Shown: positions 35,620 through 44,745 of the stretch, one piece after another
Layout of the letters: every line of letters begins with the position of its first letter
Position numbering within the stretch: the stretch's first letter is position 1
Assembly (NCBI GenBank): GCA_900541415.1
Contig: UQJP01000005.1
Location: forward strand, 1-64,000
Reading direction: 5' to 3'
Length of the DNA: 64,000 bases
DNA from: an uncultured Odoribacter sp.
GTDB lineage: Bacteria > Bacteroidota > Bacteroidia > Bacteroidales > Marinifilaceae
Translations under genes and position numbers: made by a program
The notes under the pieces: generated by a model
Database searches by the model: none
Seen by the model: the letters and a program-made list of their open reading frames with translations, nothing else
What the model was told of the DNA's origin: nothing

Positions 35620-36355
35620 ATATATATGGGTTGCGTTATTGTTGCTGGTAGCGGGAAATGCTTTTCCCGTTACGGTGGAAACGGTACGTGATACGCTGAA
35701 TCGGGAATATGCGGGGCTTCCGCCCTATCGGCTCCGGACTCCGGATGAGAAGTTGATGAAGTCGTGCCGGGAAGATGCCGCTTTTAACTATACCCGGCAA
35801 AAAAGTGAAATGCCTGCATGGCTGCAACGCATAATAGATTGGATAGCAAAGCATTTGTTCGGGATAAAATATTCGTCTGGCGGTCGTATGATGCCGGAGT
35901 GGTGGAAGATTTTGCTGTGGGTGGGTACTATTATCGCTGTCTTGACTTTCGTTATTTATAAGGTTATCCGTAGCAAATACGGTTTGCCGTTGGGACGGAA
36001 AGAAAAAAAATTCCCGGCGGAGTTGGTGCAGGAAGTTCCGGAAAATGTAGACGAAAGTTCTTATGCGATGTGGCTCGAAAGGGCTATAAGCCGTGGGGAT
36101 TTTTCTTTGGCTGTCAGGATTCATTATTTATATATTTTGTTTTTATTAGACCGGAACGGTGTGATTTCCTGGGATAAACGTAAAACGAATGTAGCCTATT
36201 TGTATGAAATTAAGGATATACGGATAAAAAGTGTGTTCAGGGAGCTGAGCTGGGTGTTCGATTGTGTGTGTTATGGCGATTTTGTGATAGGGGAATCGGC
36301 TTTTCAGCAAATAGAGAATAAATTTAAAGTGTTTCAGAAGGAGATCGGGGGATGA
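35603..36355 (+). CDS. DUF4129 domain membrane protein
   Basis: I start the 250-aa protein at MKEYIKYIWVALLLLVAG (ATG at 35603), a signal peptide. A central helix (ILLWVGTIIAVLTFVIYKVI) is followed by the DUF4129 domain (MWLERAISRGDFSLAVRIHY, LFLLDRNGVISWDKRKTN). The family is common in transglutaminase/MoxR/DUF58 clusters and of unknown function. It overlaps its upstream neighbour by 17 nt and the downstream gene by 4 nt. Confidence 0.85.
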   Translation: MKEYIKYIWVALLLLVAGNAFPVTVETVRDTLNREYAGLPPYRLRTPDEKLMKSCREDAAFNYTRQKSEMPAWLQRIIDWIAKHLFGIKYSSGGRMMPEWWKILLWVGTIIAVLTFVIYKVIRSKYGLPLGRKEKKFPAELVQEVPENVDESSYAMWLERAISRGDFSLAVRIHYLYILFLLDRNGVISWDKRKTNVAYLYEIKDIRIKSVFRELSWVFDCVCYGDFVIGESAFQQIENKFKVFQKEIGG

Positions 36356-37536
36356 GAAAGTATAAGAGTGGAATTTTTATCGGCTTTTTGGTACTTGTAT
36401 CCTTGTTTTACACCTGGTATATAGCCAATGCGCCTCAGCCCTTGGATTGGAGTGACACTTATTCGCCGGAGGGGAAGAATCCTTACGACACTTATATCAC
36501 CTATCACAGCCTGCCTGCCTTGTTCCCGGGGGCGGAGATTGTTTTTTCGCGTTATTCCATTCAGGAGCAACTCGGGAGCTTGCCGGAAAATCAATCGGTG
36601 AGTTATTTATTTATCAACCGGACTTTTACGGCTACTCCTTCGGAACAGGAGTCTTTATTGAGGTTTGTTGAAAAAGGAAACTTTTTGTTTATTGCAGCGG
36701 AGACCATCGAAAGTTCGTTTTTGGAGACCTTGAAGCTTCAAAACGAATATGTCTACTCCAATCCGGAACATTCGCTCACTTGGGTCGGATTGTCCGACAG
36801 TGCTACGTATCGGTTTAGCGGAAGGGAAGGTTATTTTGTTTTAGACTCGGTGTTTAAAGGCTCTGTGTTGGGGAAATTGAATGAAAACGGAAGCCCTGAT
36901 TTCGTGGCGGTGCCCCATGGTAAAGGTTATTTTTATTTGAACTTAAATCCTCGGGCTTTTACAAACTATCATGTGCTGGACAGTGCCGGAGCAGGCTATT
37001 TTTATAAAGCCTTGTCTTATTTGCCTGACCGGGGGGAAACGGTTGTGTGGGATGCATACAAGACATTGGGACGCCGGGGTGAGCACAGCCTGTTCCGGGT
37101 GATTTTAGAATATCCGGCTTTGCGTTGGGCTTTCTATCTGCTTCTGCTGGGAGTTTTGGTGTGGGTGGTATTTAGTGTGAAAAGGGAGCAGAGGCCGATC
37201 CCCGTCATTCTTCCTCAGGAGAATAAGATGCTCGATTTTGTGGCTTCGGTGAGTTCTCTCTATTATAAACAGAAAGACCATTACCGGATTGCAGAGAAGA
37301 AGATTGAATTTTTTTTGGAAAAAATCCGGAGTTATTATAAAATCCGTACGGATGAATTGGATGCGAATTTTGTTCGCTTGTTGGCGGAACGTTCCGGAAT
37401 AGCTGAAAGCCAGGTGGAGCATTTAGTGAATATGGTCAATACGATACGAAATACCCGGGAGGTGGACGTGGAGAAACTCCAGGAATTGGTGAAGGCAACC
37501 GAAAGGTTTTGGGGCTTAGGTGTAAATAAAAAGTAA
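36352..37536 (+). CDS. DUF4350 domain membrane protein
   Basis: The 394-aa protein has an N-terminal helix (IFIGFLVLVSLFYTWYIA), then the DUF4350 region (DWSDTYSPEGKNPYDTYITY; SYLFINRTFTATPSEQESLL), a second helix near residue 255 (WAFYLLLLGVLVWVVF), and a cytoplasmic C-terminal domain. The extracytoplasmic part has a GATase/flavodoxin-like pattern of unknown ligand. Its start overlaps the preceding stop (ATGA). Confidence 0.8.
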   Translation: MRKYKSGIFIGFLVLVSLFYTWYIANAPQPLDWSDTYSPEGKNPYDTYITYHSLPALFPGAEIVFSRYSIQEQLGSLPENQSVSYLFINRTFTATPSEQESLLRFVEKGNFLFIAAETIESSFLETLKLQNEYVYSNPEHSLTWVGLSDSATYRFSGREGYFVLDSVFKGSVLGKLNENGSPDFVAVPHGKGYFYLNLNPRAFTNYHVLDSAGAGYFYKALSYLPDRGETVVWDAYKTLGRRGEHSLFRVILEYPALRWAFYLLLLGVLVWVVFSVKREQRPIPVILPQENKMLDFVASVSSLYYKQKDHYRIAEKKIEFFLEKIRSYYKIRTDELDANFVRLLAERSGIAESQVEHLVNMVNTIRNTREVDVEKLQELVKATERFWGLGVNKK

Positions 37537-37545
37537 AAAAAGAAT

Positions 37546-38523
37546 ATGGAAAATGTGGTAAATTTTGATTCCCGGATTGATTTTGCTGAATTGGATGCTA
37601 AAATCCGGCAACTGAAAGAACAGATGGCACAGGTCATTGTGGGGCAGGAAGAAGTGGTGGATTTGTTATTGACGGCGATTCTTTCTGATGGGCATGTGCT
37701 GATTGAAGGAGTGCCGGGGGTGGCAAAAACTTTAATGGCGAAGGTGCTGGCTCAGTTGGTGGATGCGAAGTTCGGGCGGATTCAGTTCACCCCCGACCTG
37801 ATGCCGAGCGACGTGCTGGGAACTTCGGTGTTTCTGCCTTCATCCGGGAAGTTTGAATATCGGAAGGGGCCTGTGTTCACCAATATTTTATTGGTGGATG
37901 AAATCAACCGCGCTCCGGCTAAAACACAGGCTGCATTGTTCGAGGTGATGGAGGAACGGCATGTTACGAACGATGGGGTGGAATATCTCATGGAATATCC
38001 TTTTATGGTGATGGCTACCCAGAATCCGGTGGAGCATGAAGGGACTTACCGTTTGCCGGAAGCCCAGCTCGACCGTTTTATTTTTAAGATTTCAGTGGGT
38101 TATCCGAAGCCGGAAGAGGAAATTGAAATTTTGGAATTACATGATAAGGGAGGTTTTACCCGCTGGCAGGAATTTCGTCCCGTGTTATCGGTGGAAGAAT
38201 TGAAAACTTTGCGGAAGCAGGTGAGTGGGGTGCACGTTGACCGGAAGATCAAAAATTATATTGTAGATATAGTGGGAACCACCCGTGAAAATGCCTGGCT
38301 TTATCTGGGGGCTTCGCCCAGAGCTTCAATTGCTTTAATGAACGGGGCGAAAGCTTTTGCCGCGATTCATGGCAGGGATTTCGTGATCCCGGAAGATGTT
38401 TTGCATTTAGCCGTTCCCGTGTTACGGCACAGGATTCAGCTTTCTGCCGAGAAGGAGCTGGAAGGCGTAGGGGCGGAACAGGTGCTTCAACAGCTGATTG
38501 CTAAAATAGAAGTGCCCAGATAA
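37546..38523 (+). CDS. MoxR family AAA+ ATPase
   Basis: The 325-aa ATPase has a Walker A (IEGVPGVAKTLMAK), Walker B (NILLVDEINRAPAKTQAALF), sensor 1 (MVMATQNPVEHEGTYRLPEA) and sensor 2 (GASPRASIALMNGAKA), all typical of MoxR. Such ATPases act as chaperones that load metal or remodel VWA-domain partners. The DUF58 protein encoded 7 bp downstream is the likely partner. Confidence 0.95.
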   Translation: MENVVNFDSRIDFAELDAKIRQLKEQMAQVIVGQEEVVDLLLTAILSDGHVLIEGVPGVAKTLMAKVLAQLVDAKFGRIQFTPDLMPSDVLGTSVFLPSSGKFEYRKGPVFTNILLVDEINRAPAKTQAALFEVMEERHVTNDGVEYLMEYPFMVMATQNPVEHEGTYRLPEAQLDRFIFKISVGYPKPEEEIEILELHDKGGFTRWQEFRPVLSVEELKTLRKQVSGVHVDRKIKNYIVDIVGTTRENAWLYLGASPRASIALMNGAKAFAAIHGRDFVIPEDVLHLAVPVLRHRIQLSAEKELEGVGAEQVLQQLIAKIEVPR

Positions 38524-38529
38524 TAATTT

Positions 38530-39852
38530 ATGATGAACGGACTTTATTTAAACCGGCGTTTTTTTATCGGATGGCTGGGGGCTATTTTTGCTTTTGTGGC
38601 GGCTTATATTTATCCTGCACTATTACCTTGGGTGGTGTGGCTGGTGGGGGTGTATGGCGTATTCATCCTGATAGATGCCGTCTTGTTGTTCGGATTTGGA
38701 AAAAAGATCGAGGCCCGGCGTTACGTAGCCGATAAATTTTCAAACGGCGAGGACAATCCGGTGAGAGTGGAAGTGCATAACCGCTATCCGTTTGAAATAA
38801 AAGCAAGGATATTGGATGAGAGTCCGGTGGAATTTCAACGGCGTGATTCGGGTGTGGTTATCCCTATGCCTGCCGGGATACGCCGGGAGGTTGAATACAG
38901 CTTACGTCCCGTGAAACGGGGTGAATACCGGTTTGGAAAAATCAGGGTGTTCGTCTCTTCCCGTTTATCGTTTTTGGAAAGGCGTTATTCGTCCGGAGAA
39001 AAACAGGCGGTTGCGGTGTATCCCTCTTTTGTGGCCATGCGAAAGGCAGAGTTATTAGCTTTGACCGGGAAGCAGGCGGGAGAAAACAGGCAGGTACGGG
39101 TGGCGAGTGTCAGCACGACTTTCGACCAGATTAAACCTTATGTTCCGGGCGATGATCCGCGGACAGTGAATTGGAAAGCCACGGCGAAATGTAACAGGTT
39201 AATGGTCAATTCATATATGGAAGAGCGTTCCCAGCAGGTGTATTGTCTGGTGGATAAAGGACGCACGATGCAATCGCCTTTTCATGGAATGACTGTTTTG
39301 GACTATGCGATTAATGCAACATTGGCGCTTTCTAATATTATCCTTAAAAAAGGTGACCGTGTCGGACTGCTTACCTTTTCGAATAAAATCAGCACTTTGG
39401 TAAAAGCGGAGTTGCGAAGTACCCAATTGGGACGGATTTGCGAAGCGCTGTACAAGCAGCGTACACATTATCTGGAATCGGATTTTGAGCAATTGTGCCT
39501 GAGGGTGATGAAACAGATTCCCACCCGGAGTTTGTTGATTCTGTTTACTAATTTCGATACCGTATCCGGGATGAAACGACGCTTGCCTGCCTTATTGCGG
39601 CTGGCAAAAACTCATTTGTTGCTGGTGGTTTTGTTCGAGGACTCTGAAATAAAACAAGTGGTGGACGAATCGGCCGTGAGTGTGAAAGATATTTATTTTA
39701 AAACCATTGCCGGAAGTTTCCTTTTAGAAAAGAAACGGATTGCCCGTGAGTTGCGAAAAGCCGGAATATATGTGTTGCTGACCCAGCCGGAACAACTCAC
39801 CCCGGATACGGTTAACGCTTATCTCGGACTGAAACAGAGAGGACTTATTTAA
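38530..39852 (+). CDS. DUF58 domain protein, membrane form
   Basis: The 440-aa protein has two N-terminal helices (GWLGAIFAFVAAYIYPALLP; VVWLVGVYGVFILIDAVLLF), a beta-rich region, and the DUF58 signature DQIKPYVPGDDPRTVNWKAT near residue 200, then a VWA-like fold (VYCLVDKGRTM; SLLILFTNFDTV). The MIDAS motif is degenerate (DKGRT instead of DxSxS). It is the last gene of the SpoIIM-MoxR operon. A possible hairpin with GGGAG stems lies just after it before the convergent MFS gene. Confidence 0.9.
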   Translation: MMNGLYLNRRFFIGWLGAIFAFVAAYIYPALLPWVVWLVGVYGVFILIDAVLLFGFGKKIEARRYVADKFSNGEDNPVRVEVHNRYPFEIKARILDESPVEFQRRDSGVVIPMPAGIRREVEYSLRPVKRGEYRFGKIRVFVSSRLSFLERRYSSGEKQAVAVYPSFVAMRKAELLALTGKQAGENRQVRVASVSTTFDQIKPYVPGDDPRTVNWKATAKCNRLMVNSYMEERSQQVYCLVDKGRTMQSPFHGMTVLDYAINATLALSNIILKKGDRVGLLTFSNKISTLVKAELRSTQLGRICEALYKQRTHYLESDFEQLCLRVMKQIPTRSLLILFTNFDTVSGMKRRLPALLRLAKTHLLLVVLFEDSEIKQVVDESAVSVKDIYFKTIAGSFLLEKKRIARELRKAGIYVLLTQPEQLTPDTVNAYLGLKQRGLI

Positions 39853-39900
39853 TCTCCTCTCCCGTGTGTATTGCGGGAGGGAAACGGGAGGTGTGCCGAA

Positions 39901-41211
39901 TTAATTTTCGTTTGAAACTCTTGCGGTTGCCTCCTGGACAATGCCTTTACGGACGTAAATCGGATGAGCGTGTTTGTGAATGAGGGGACGGAAGTACTCG
40001 AATAGCAGAGCTCCGGTAAGACAACAAATGCCTGAAACCAAGATAATCGAGGATAGCCCCGAGTGTTTTTCCAAAGCTCCCAAAGCCAGACTGCCTAAAG
40101 GCGTGATTCCGGTGAAAGCCATAGCGAGATAGCCCATAACACGTCCCCGTTTGTCTTCATCTGAAAGAGTTTGGAGCAAAGTGTTGATGGAAGCGACAGT
40201 CGCAATGATGGTGAATCCTATAAAAACACATAGGATGGCAGCCATCCAGGGGGTTGCTATAAATGAAATTTGAAGCAGGCAAAGCCCTAATAAAAATGCA
40301 GAAATACTGATCACCTTGCTAAGTCCCGGAACACTTCGTCGGACCGCCAGCAATAGAGCTGCCGATAAAGAGCCGATCCCGGTGCAAGACAGCAGATAGC
40401 CCAGCATCGTGCTGTCCCCTCCTAAAATGTCTTTCACATAGGCGGGGAAAAAGGTCATAAGGGGTAATCCGAAAAAACTGACCACACACATGAGCAGTAG
40501 AAGGGCGCGGAGCGGAATGCTGCTTGACACATAGGTAAACCCCTCTGCCAGGTCGGTCAGAAGGTTTTGACGGTTATTTTGTGGTGCGGAATGCGGTAAC
40601 TTCATTAAAAACAGGGCGAAGATCACTCCTATATAGCTGATGCCATTGAGCAGAAAGCACCAGCTTTCCCCCAGCATCCCGATGAGGATTCCTCCGATTG
40701 CAGGCCCGATCAACCTCGATCCGTTGATAACCGTGGAATTGAGAGCAATGGCATTGCCGAGATGCGCCTGAGGGACAAGGCCGGGATAAAAAGCCTGCCG
40801 GGTGGGATTGTCGAGGGCATTCACACAACCGAGCAGGAGGCTTAACAGCAGGATATGCCAAACGGCGATGCTGCCGGAAAAAGTGAGTAAAGCCAACAAT
40901 AGGGCCTGACACATGGAAAAGGATTGGGTGAAAATCAAAATTTTCCGCTTGTCGATCCGGTCTACGAACACACTGACAAAAGGAGTGACCAGCAAGATCG
41001 GGATTTGCGACATGAAAGTAACCATTGCCAATAGGAAGATAGAGCCTGTCAACCGATAGACCAGCCAGCTCATCGCGATTTGTTGTATCCACGTCCCTAT
41101 CAGGGAAATGCACATCCCTCCGAAATAAAGCCGGAAATTCCGGCTTTTCAGGGAAATCCCGATGCGGTGATAATCTATCTTCTTTAGATGTCCGGTAATG
41201 GCTTGAAACAT
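39901..41211 (-). CDS. MFS transporter, EntS-like (DHA3) type
   Basis: The 436-aa protein has 12 predicted helices. The first segment FRLYFGGMCISLIGTWIQQI and MSWLVYRLTGSIFLLAMVTF are typical of the DHA3/enterobactin-exporter branch, with the loop DRIDKRKILIFTQ between helices 2 and 3. It probably exports a small molecule or drug. It is followed by nothing on its strand; the LUD-domain gene lies 25 bp upstream. Confidence 0.85.
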   Translation of the reverse strand: MFQAITGHLKKIDYHRIGISLKSRNFRLYFGGMCISLIGTWIQQIAMSWLVYRLTGSIFLLAMVTFMSQIPILLVTPFVSVFVDRIDKRKILIFTQSFSMCQALLLALLTFSGSIAVWHILLLSLLLGCVNALDNPTRQAFYPGLVPQAHLGNAIALNSTVINGSRLIGPAIGGILIGMLGESWCFLLNGISYIGVIFALFLMKLPHSAPQNNRQNLLTDLAEGFTYVSSSIPLRALLLLMCVVSFFGLPLMTFFPAYVKDILGGDSTMLGYLLSCTGIGSLSAALLLAVRRSVPGLSKVISISAFLLGLCLLQISFIATPWMAAILCVFIGFTIIATVASINTLLQTLSDEDKRGRVMGYLAMAFTGITPLGSLALGALEKHSGLSSIILVSGICCLTGALLFEYFRPLIHKHAHPIYVRKGIVQEATARVSNEN

Positions 41212-41236
41212 AAGTAATCAGGTGAGTTTCGACGGC

Positions 41237-41872
41237 TTATAACCCTAACTTTTCGTTGATTAAAACGATTTTAATCCGTCCGGCAGGGAATGATTTTTCC
41301 GCGATCGTCCATACGTTACAAATCCGGTCGGGACTGTTGCAGTCCATACATATCCCTGTTTTGTGGCAGGGGGTGCGGAAGCCTTCGTGCCGCATGGCGT
41401 TTTGCGGTGCGGCGATGGTGCGGATTCGATACATGGCACTTTCCAGGTCAGGAACAATTTTGTTTACCCCGATAAATAACACTACGTTTTTTGGGCCGAA
41501 AGTGATGCCACCCACCCGGTTGCCGATCATATCCAAATTGACTAACTGGCCTTTTTGCGTCAGGGCATTACTGCCTGCCAGAAATAAATCGCATAACAAA
41601 GCCTGCCGCCGCCAGTAGGTTTTTTGGGAACGGCTCATCTTGTCCCCGAAAGTATTGATTATTGAAATCTCCGGATCGTTGCGTAACTCTTCAAGAACGC
41701 CTGTCGCTTTCATCGTTTCGGAATCGCCCCATGAAACGGTTTGGGGATGTACCTGGGGGAAAATGTCCCGGAAAAAAATATCCCGGGCTTCGTCTGTGTT
41801 CGTCGCAAAGAAAACGTCAAAATGATTCTTTTTTAAAGATTCGATGGTTTTTTCGATAACTTCCTGTTCCAT
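41237..41872 (-). CDS. LUD-domain protein (LutC/YkgG-like)
   Basis: I start the 211-aa protein at MEQEVIEKTIESLKKN (ATG at 41872). It is a stand-alone LUD domain with VSWGDSETMKATGVLEEL, DLFLAGSNALTQKGQLVNLD, GNRVGGITFGPKNVVLF and a Cys-rich end (CHKTGICMDCNSPDRICNVW). LUD proteins include LutC of lactate oxidation, but this Cys-rich group occurs without lutA/lutB and its role is not defined. The Cys cluster may bind metal. Confidence 0.85.
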   Translation of the reverse strand: MEQEVIEKTIESLKKNHFDVFFATNTDEARDIFFRDIFPQVHPQTVSWGDSETMKATGVLEELRNDPEISIINTFGDKMSRSQKTYWRRQALLCDLFLAGSNALTQKGQLVNLDMIGNRVGGITFGPKNVVLFIGVNKIVPDLESAMYRIRTIAAPQNAMRHEGFRTPCHKTGICMDCNSPDRICNVWTIAEKSFPAGRIKIVLINEKLGL

Positions 41873-42303
41873 ATATCGGTTTGTTTTCAACAAAAAGGAT
41901 ACTGCGGGATGCAGATGAATTTATTTAAGCCCCGGTATAATCTGCTTATCTTACGGCGAAAGGAGATAAACCGGATGGCTAAACTGATTCAATCTGTGCC
42001 GAGATGCAGTTTATGTGTGCAAATATATAAATATTCAGGACAAAGAGCGAAATCTCGTGCGCACAATAGAATGAAAGGGAATGTATGTTTTTAGGGTAAA
42101 AATATGAAAATAAAAATGTTATGATCCGTATAGAATAAAAGGCTTTGCCTTTTTCCGGCAAGGAGAGGGAAGAACTGTTCCTGCTGGGAATTCAGTAATT
42201 TTTTATATTTTTGTGAGCTTTATTAAGATAAAAATGATTGGCGGGAATTTCTATCTTTTCGCGAGAACTTTGACAGGAAAATGTTCCTGAAGAAAAATAA
42301 ACT

Positions 42304-43500
42304 ATGAAAAAAGATACTTTTTTAAAAGTAGCTTCTAAAGCTATATTGACATGGGTGCTTTTATCCCAGATTTCCGGGGGAGTTTCCTTAAAAGCACAGA
42401 ATTTTGTCGTTTCGGAAACCAATGGATTTGAATGGCGATTGATGGGACGGGTGTTTTTTGATGCGGGAGCTTTCTTTAACGATAAAACCGATTTTGGCAA
42501 TGGGGTACAGATCAATGATTTGCGTTTAGGGACACAAATCCGTTTTTTGCAACATTGGAATGTGAAGATGGAGCTGGGGTATGGAGATGAAAAAGTTTCG
42601 ATCAAAGATATATACATTAACTATAAGACAGGAAATCATAGTATCCGTTTGGGGTATTATCACGAGCCTTTCGGTATCGACCGTATCGGTTCCACTAATT
42701 TTAAGTTCATAGAAACGGCTTCTTCCGCTAAAAACTCTGGGGGCAACAGCGCCCCGGACACGGCTTCTGCCGATAAAACCTTTGGGGGAAGCCGTAAATT
42801 AGGGGTTTCCTATCTTTACAATCAGACTTATTTCAATTTTATGGGAGGGGTGTTCAGTGATGGTAATCCGGGAAAAGCCAATCAGTTAAATCAGGGATAT
42901 ACCTTGGCGACAAAATTTATCGGGCGTCCGGTTGTGGGAGATGGACGGCTATTGCACCTTGCCATAGCTCCCCGTTTCAGTTCTCACGGCGACCAGATCG
43001 AGTTTAGAGGCGGCGTTCCCTCCACTTTGTTGTCCGGGGCGGATAACCGCTTTGTTTTTGCAGACGTAACCCAGGTTATCAATCAATGGAAAATGGAAGT
43101 GGAAGTCATTGGAATTTACCGGAAATGGTATCTGGAAGGCCATTACCTGATGGCTCATGTCAACCGTGCCGGGGTGCCCAACTATAACGGGCAAGGCGGT
43201 TATATACAGGGAGGATATATGATATTGGGCGAAAAACAGAATTATAACCCGGTTACGGGTATGGTTGCGAATCCCGTCCCCAAAAGTTTGGAAGTCTTAT
43301 GCCGTTATAATCGTACCAACCTGAACGATGCCGGAATCACTGGGGGAAAATTAAGCGATTTTTCTTTCGGCGTGAATTATTTTATCAATAAATATATCGT
43401 TGCCCGCCTGAATTATGTGCATGTTATGACTTCGCATGATGCTCCCGGCGGAGCGGACGATTTCGATCTGATACAGGGACGGATTCAGTTTTCTTTTTAG
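42304..43500 (+). CDS. Porin, OprO/OprP-like
   Basis: The 398-aa outer-membrane protein has a signal peptide (about residues 1-32, ending SLKAQ), alternating aromatic beta strands, and a terminal Phe (QGRIQFSF) as required for BAM insertion. GYYHEPFGIDRIGSTNFKFI and FSFGVNYFINKYIVARLNYV match phosphate-selective porin O/P-type sequences. The substrate cannot be deduced. It is a single gene facing the chromate-transporter pair. Confidence 0.85.
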   Translation: MKKDTFLKVASKAILTWVLLSQISGGVSLKAQNFVVSETNGFEWRLMGRVFFDAGAFFNDKTDFGNGVQINDLRLGTQIRFLQHWNVKMELGYGDEKVSIKDIYINYKTGNHSIRLGYYHEPFGIDRIGSTNFKFIETASSAKNSGGNSAPDTASADKTFGGSRKLGVSYLYNQTYFNFMGGVFSDGNPGKANQLNQGYTLATKFIGRPVVGDGRLLHLAIAPRFSSHGDQIEFRGGVPSTLLSGADNRFVFADVTQVINQWKMEVEVIGIYRKWYLEGHYLMAHVNRAGVPNYNGQGGYIQGGYMILGEKQNYNPVTGMVANPVPKSLEVLCRYNRTNLNDAGITGGKLSDFSFGVNYFINKYIVARLNYVHVMTSHDAPGGADDFDLIQGRIQFSF

Positions 43501-43533
43501 AGGATTTTTACCGGAGTGAACGATTGCCCGGAT

Positions 43534-44058
43534 TCAGTATAATAAAATCCCTGCCATGCCTGCCAGACAAATCATCAGGATCGGGTGAATCTTGTATTTC
43601 CAGGTCAGGATAAAAGCTGCTATAAAAATAAGAAGACTCTTGTAATCGATAAAATTTTCCTTATTCATCAGCAACAAGGCTGCTGCTGCGATGAGCGCCA
43701 CGGACATGGGTAATAAACCTGACATGGCCGCTTTTACATATAAGTTGTTCTTGAATTTGGCAAAAAAGTAAGAAATAAGCAAAACCAGCAGGAATGAAGG
43801 CAGGCAAACGGCAAACGTTGCCAGCACGGATCCCCAGACGTTTCCTGTAACCGTGTAGCCGATGTAAGTGGCGCTGTTGATTCCGATGGGGCCGGGAGTC
43901 ATCTGTGAAATGGCCACAATATCCGTGAATTGCTGTGACGAGAGCCAGTGATGCTTATCGACCACCTCGAACTGGATGAGTGAGAGCATGGCGTAACCGC
44001 CTCCGAAGCCGAAAAGTCCGATTTTAAGGTATACGTATAATAATTCCCAGTAGATCAT
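43534..44058 (-). CDS. Chromate transporter, second CHR half-protein (pair 2)
   Basis: The 174-aa protein has KIGLFGFGGGYAMLSLIQFE, AISQMTPGPIGINSATYIGY and MSGLLPMSVALIAAAALLLM, the second-half form. It overlaps its partner upstream by 4 nt, so the two are co-translated. This is the second CHR pair in the window. Confidence 0.88.
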   Translation of the reverse strand: MIYWELLYVYLKIGLFGFGGGYAMLSLIQFEVVDKHHWLSSQQFTDIVAISQMTPGPIGINSATYIGYTVTGNVWGSVLATFAVCLPSFLLVLLISYFFAKFKNNLYVKAAMSGLLPMSVALIAAAALLLMNKENFIDYKSLLIFIAAFILTWKYKIHPILMICLAGMAGILLY

Positions 44059-44609
44059 AATGGATTCTTTTTTAATTTATCTTTTAGCCATAAGGTATAA
44101 ACCAAACCTCCGGCAATCCCCGCCAGTACGATATAAACGGGGGATACTCCGGCTTTCCAGATCAACCATGTGCCGATAGCAGGTGCGATCAGTTCCATGT
44201 ATTTCATGCGCAGGGCTTTAATGGCCGATAGGCAGGGAACTACAATCAGGGCTACTACTGCCGGGCGTATGCCGTTGAAAATCCGAATGACATAGGGATT
44301 GTCCTGAAAACGGGAAAAGAACAGGGCGATCAGTAGAATAATGAAAAACGAAGGGAGTATCGTCCCTAAAGCGCAAATCAGGCTACCCCAGAACTTTTTT
44401 AATTTGTAGCCTACGAATATGGATATATTCACGGCGAAAATGCCCGGTAAAGATTGGGTGAGGGCGAACATTTCCATAAAGGTTTTTTGATCCATCCATT
44501 GCCGTTTCACGATCTCGCGTTCGATGAGAGGAATCATGGCATAGCCTCCACCGATGGTGAACATGCCTATTTTGACGAAAGTGAAAAATAAATTTAGGTA
44601 CGTTTTCAT
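44055..44609 (-). CDS. Chromate transporter, first CHR half-protein (pair 2)
   Basis: The 184-aa protein has KIGMFTIGGGYAMIPLIERE, ALTQSLPGIFAVNISIFVGY and FNGIRPAVVALIVVPCL, the first-half form. Note LPGIFAVN where most members have VPGPISLN, a change in the signature loop. Confidence 0.88.
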   Translation of the reverse strand: MKTYLNLFFTFVKIGMFTIGGGYAMIPLIEREIVKRQWMDQKTFMEMFALTQSLPGIFAVNISIFVGYKLKKFWGSLICALGTILPSFFIILLIALFFSRFQDNPYVIRIFNGIRPAVVALIVVPCLSAIKALRMKYMELIAPAIGTWLIWKAGVSPVYIVLAGIAGGLVYTLWLKDKLKKNPL

Positions 44610-44664
44610 ACTGGGTAATAAACGGATAAATGTGTTTTAATCTTACGATACTGTTGTTCGTAAA

Positions 44665-44694
44665 AAATCCCTGTCCGGTAAAAACAGGGGATTT
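44665..44694 (-). terminator. Terminator after topB
   Basis: On the minus strand AAATCCCCTG and CAGGGATTTTTT form a stem and T-run between topB and the chromate-transporter pair. Confidence 0.75.
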
Positions 44695-44745
44695 ATGTGT
44701 TTCTATGCTTTTACTTGCGTATGTGTCGGCGGGAACGGTATAAAA

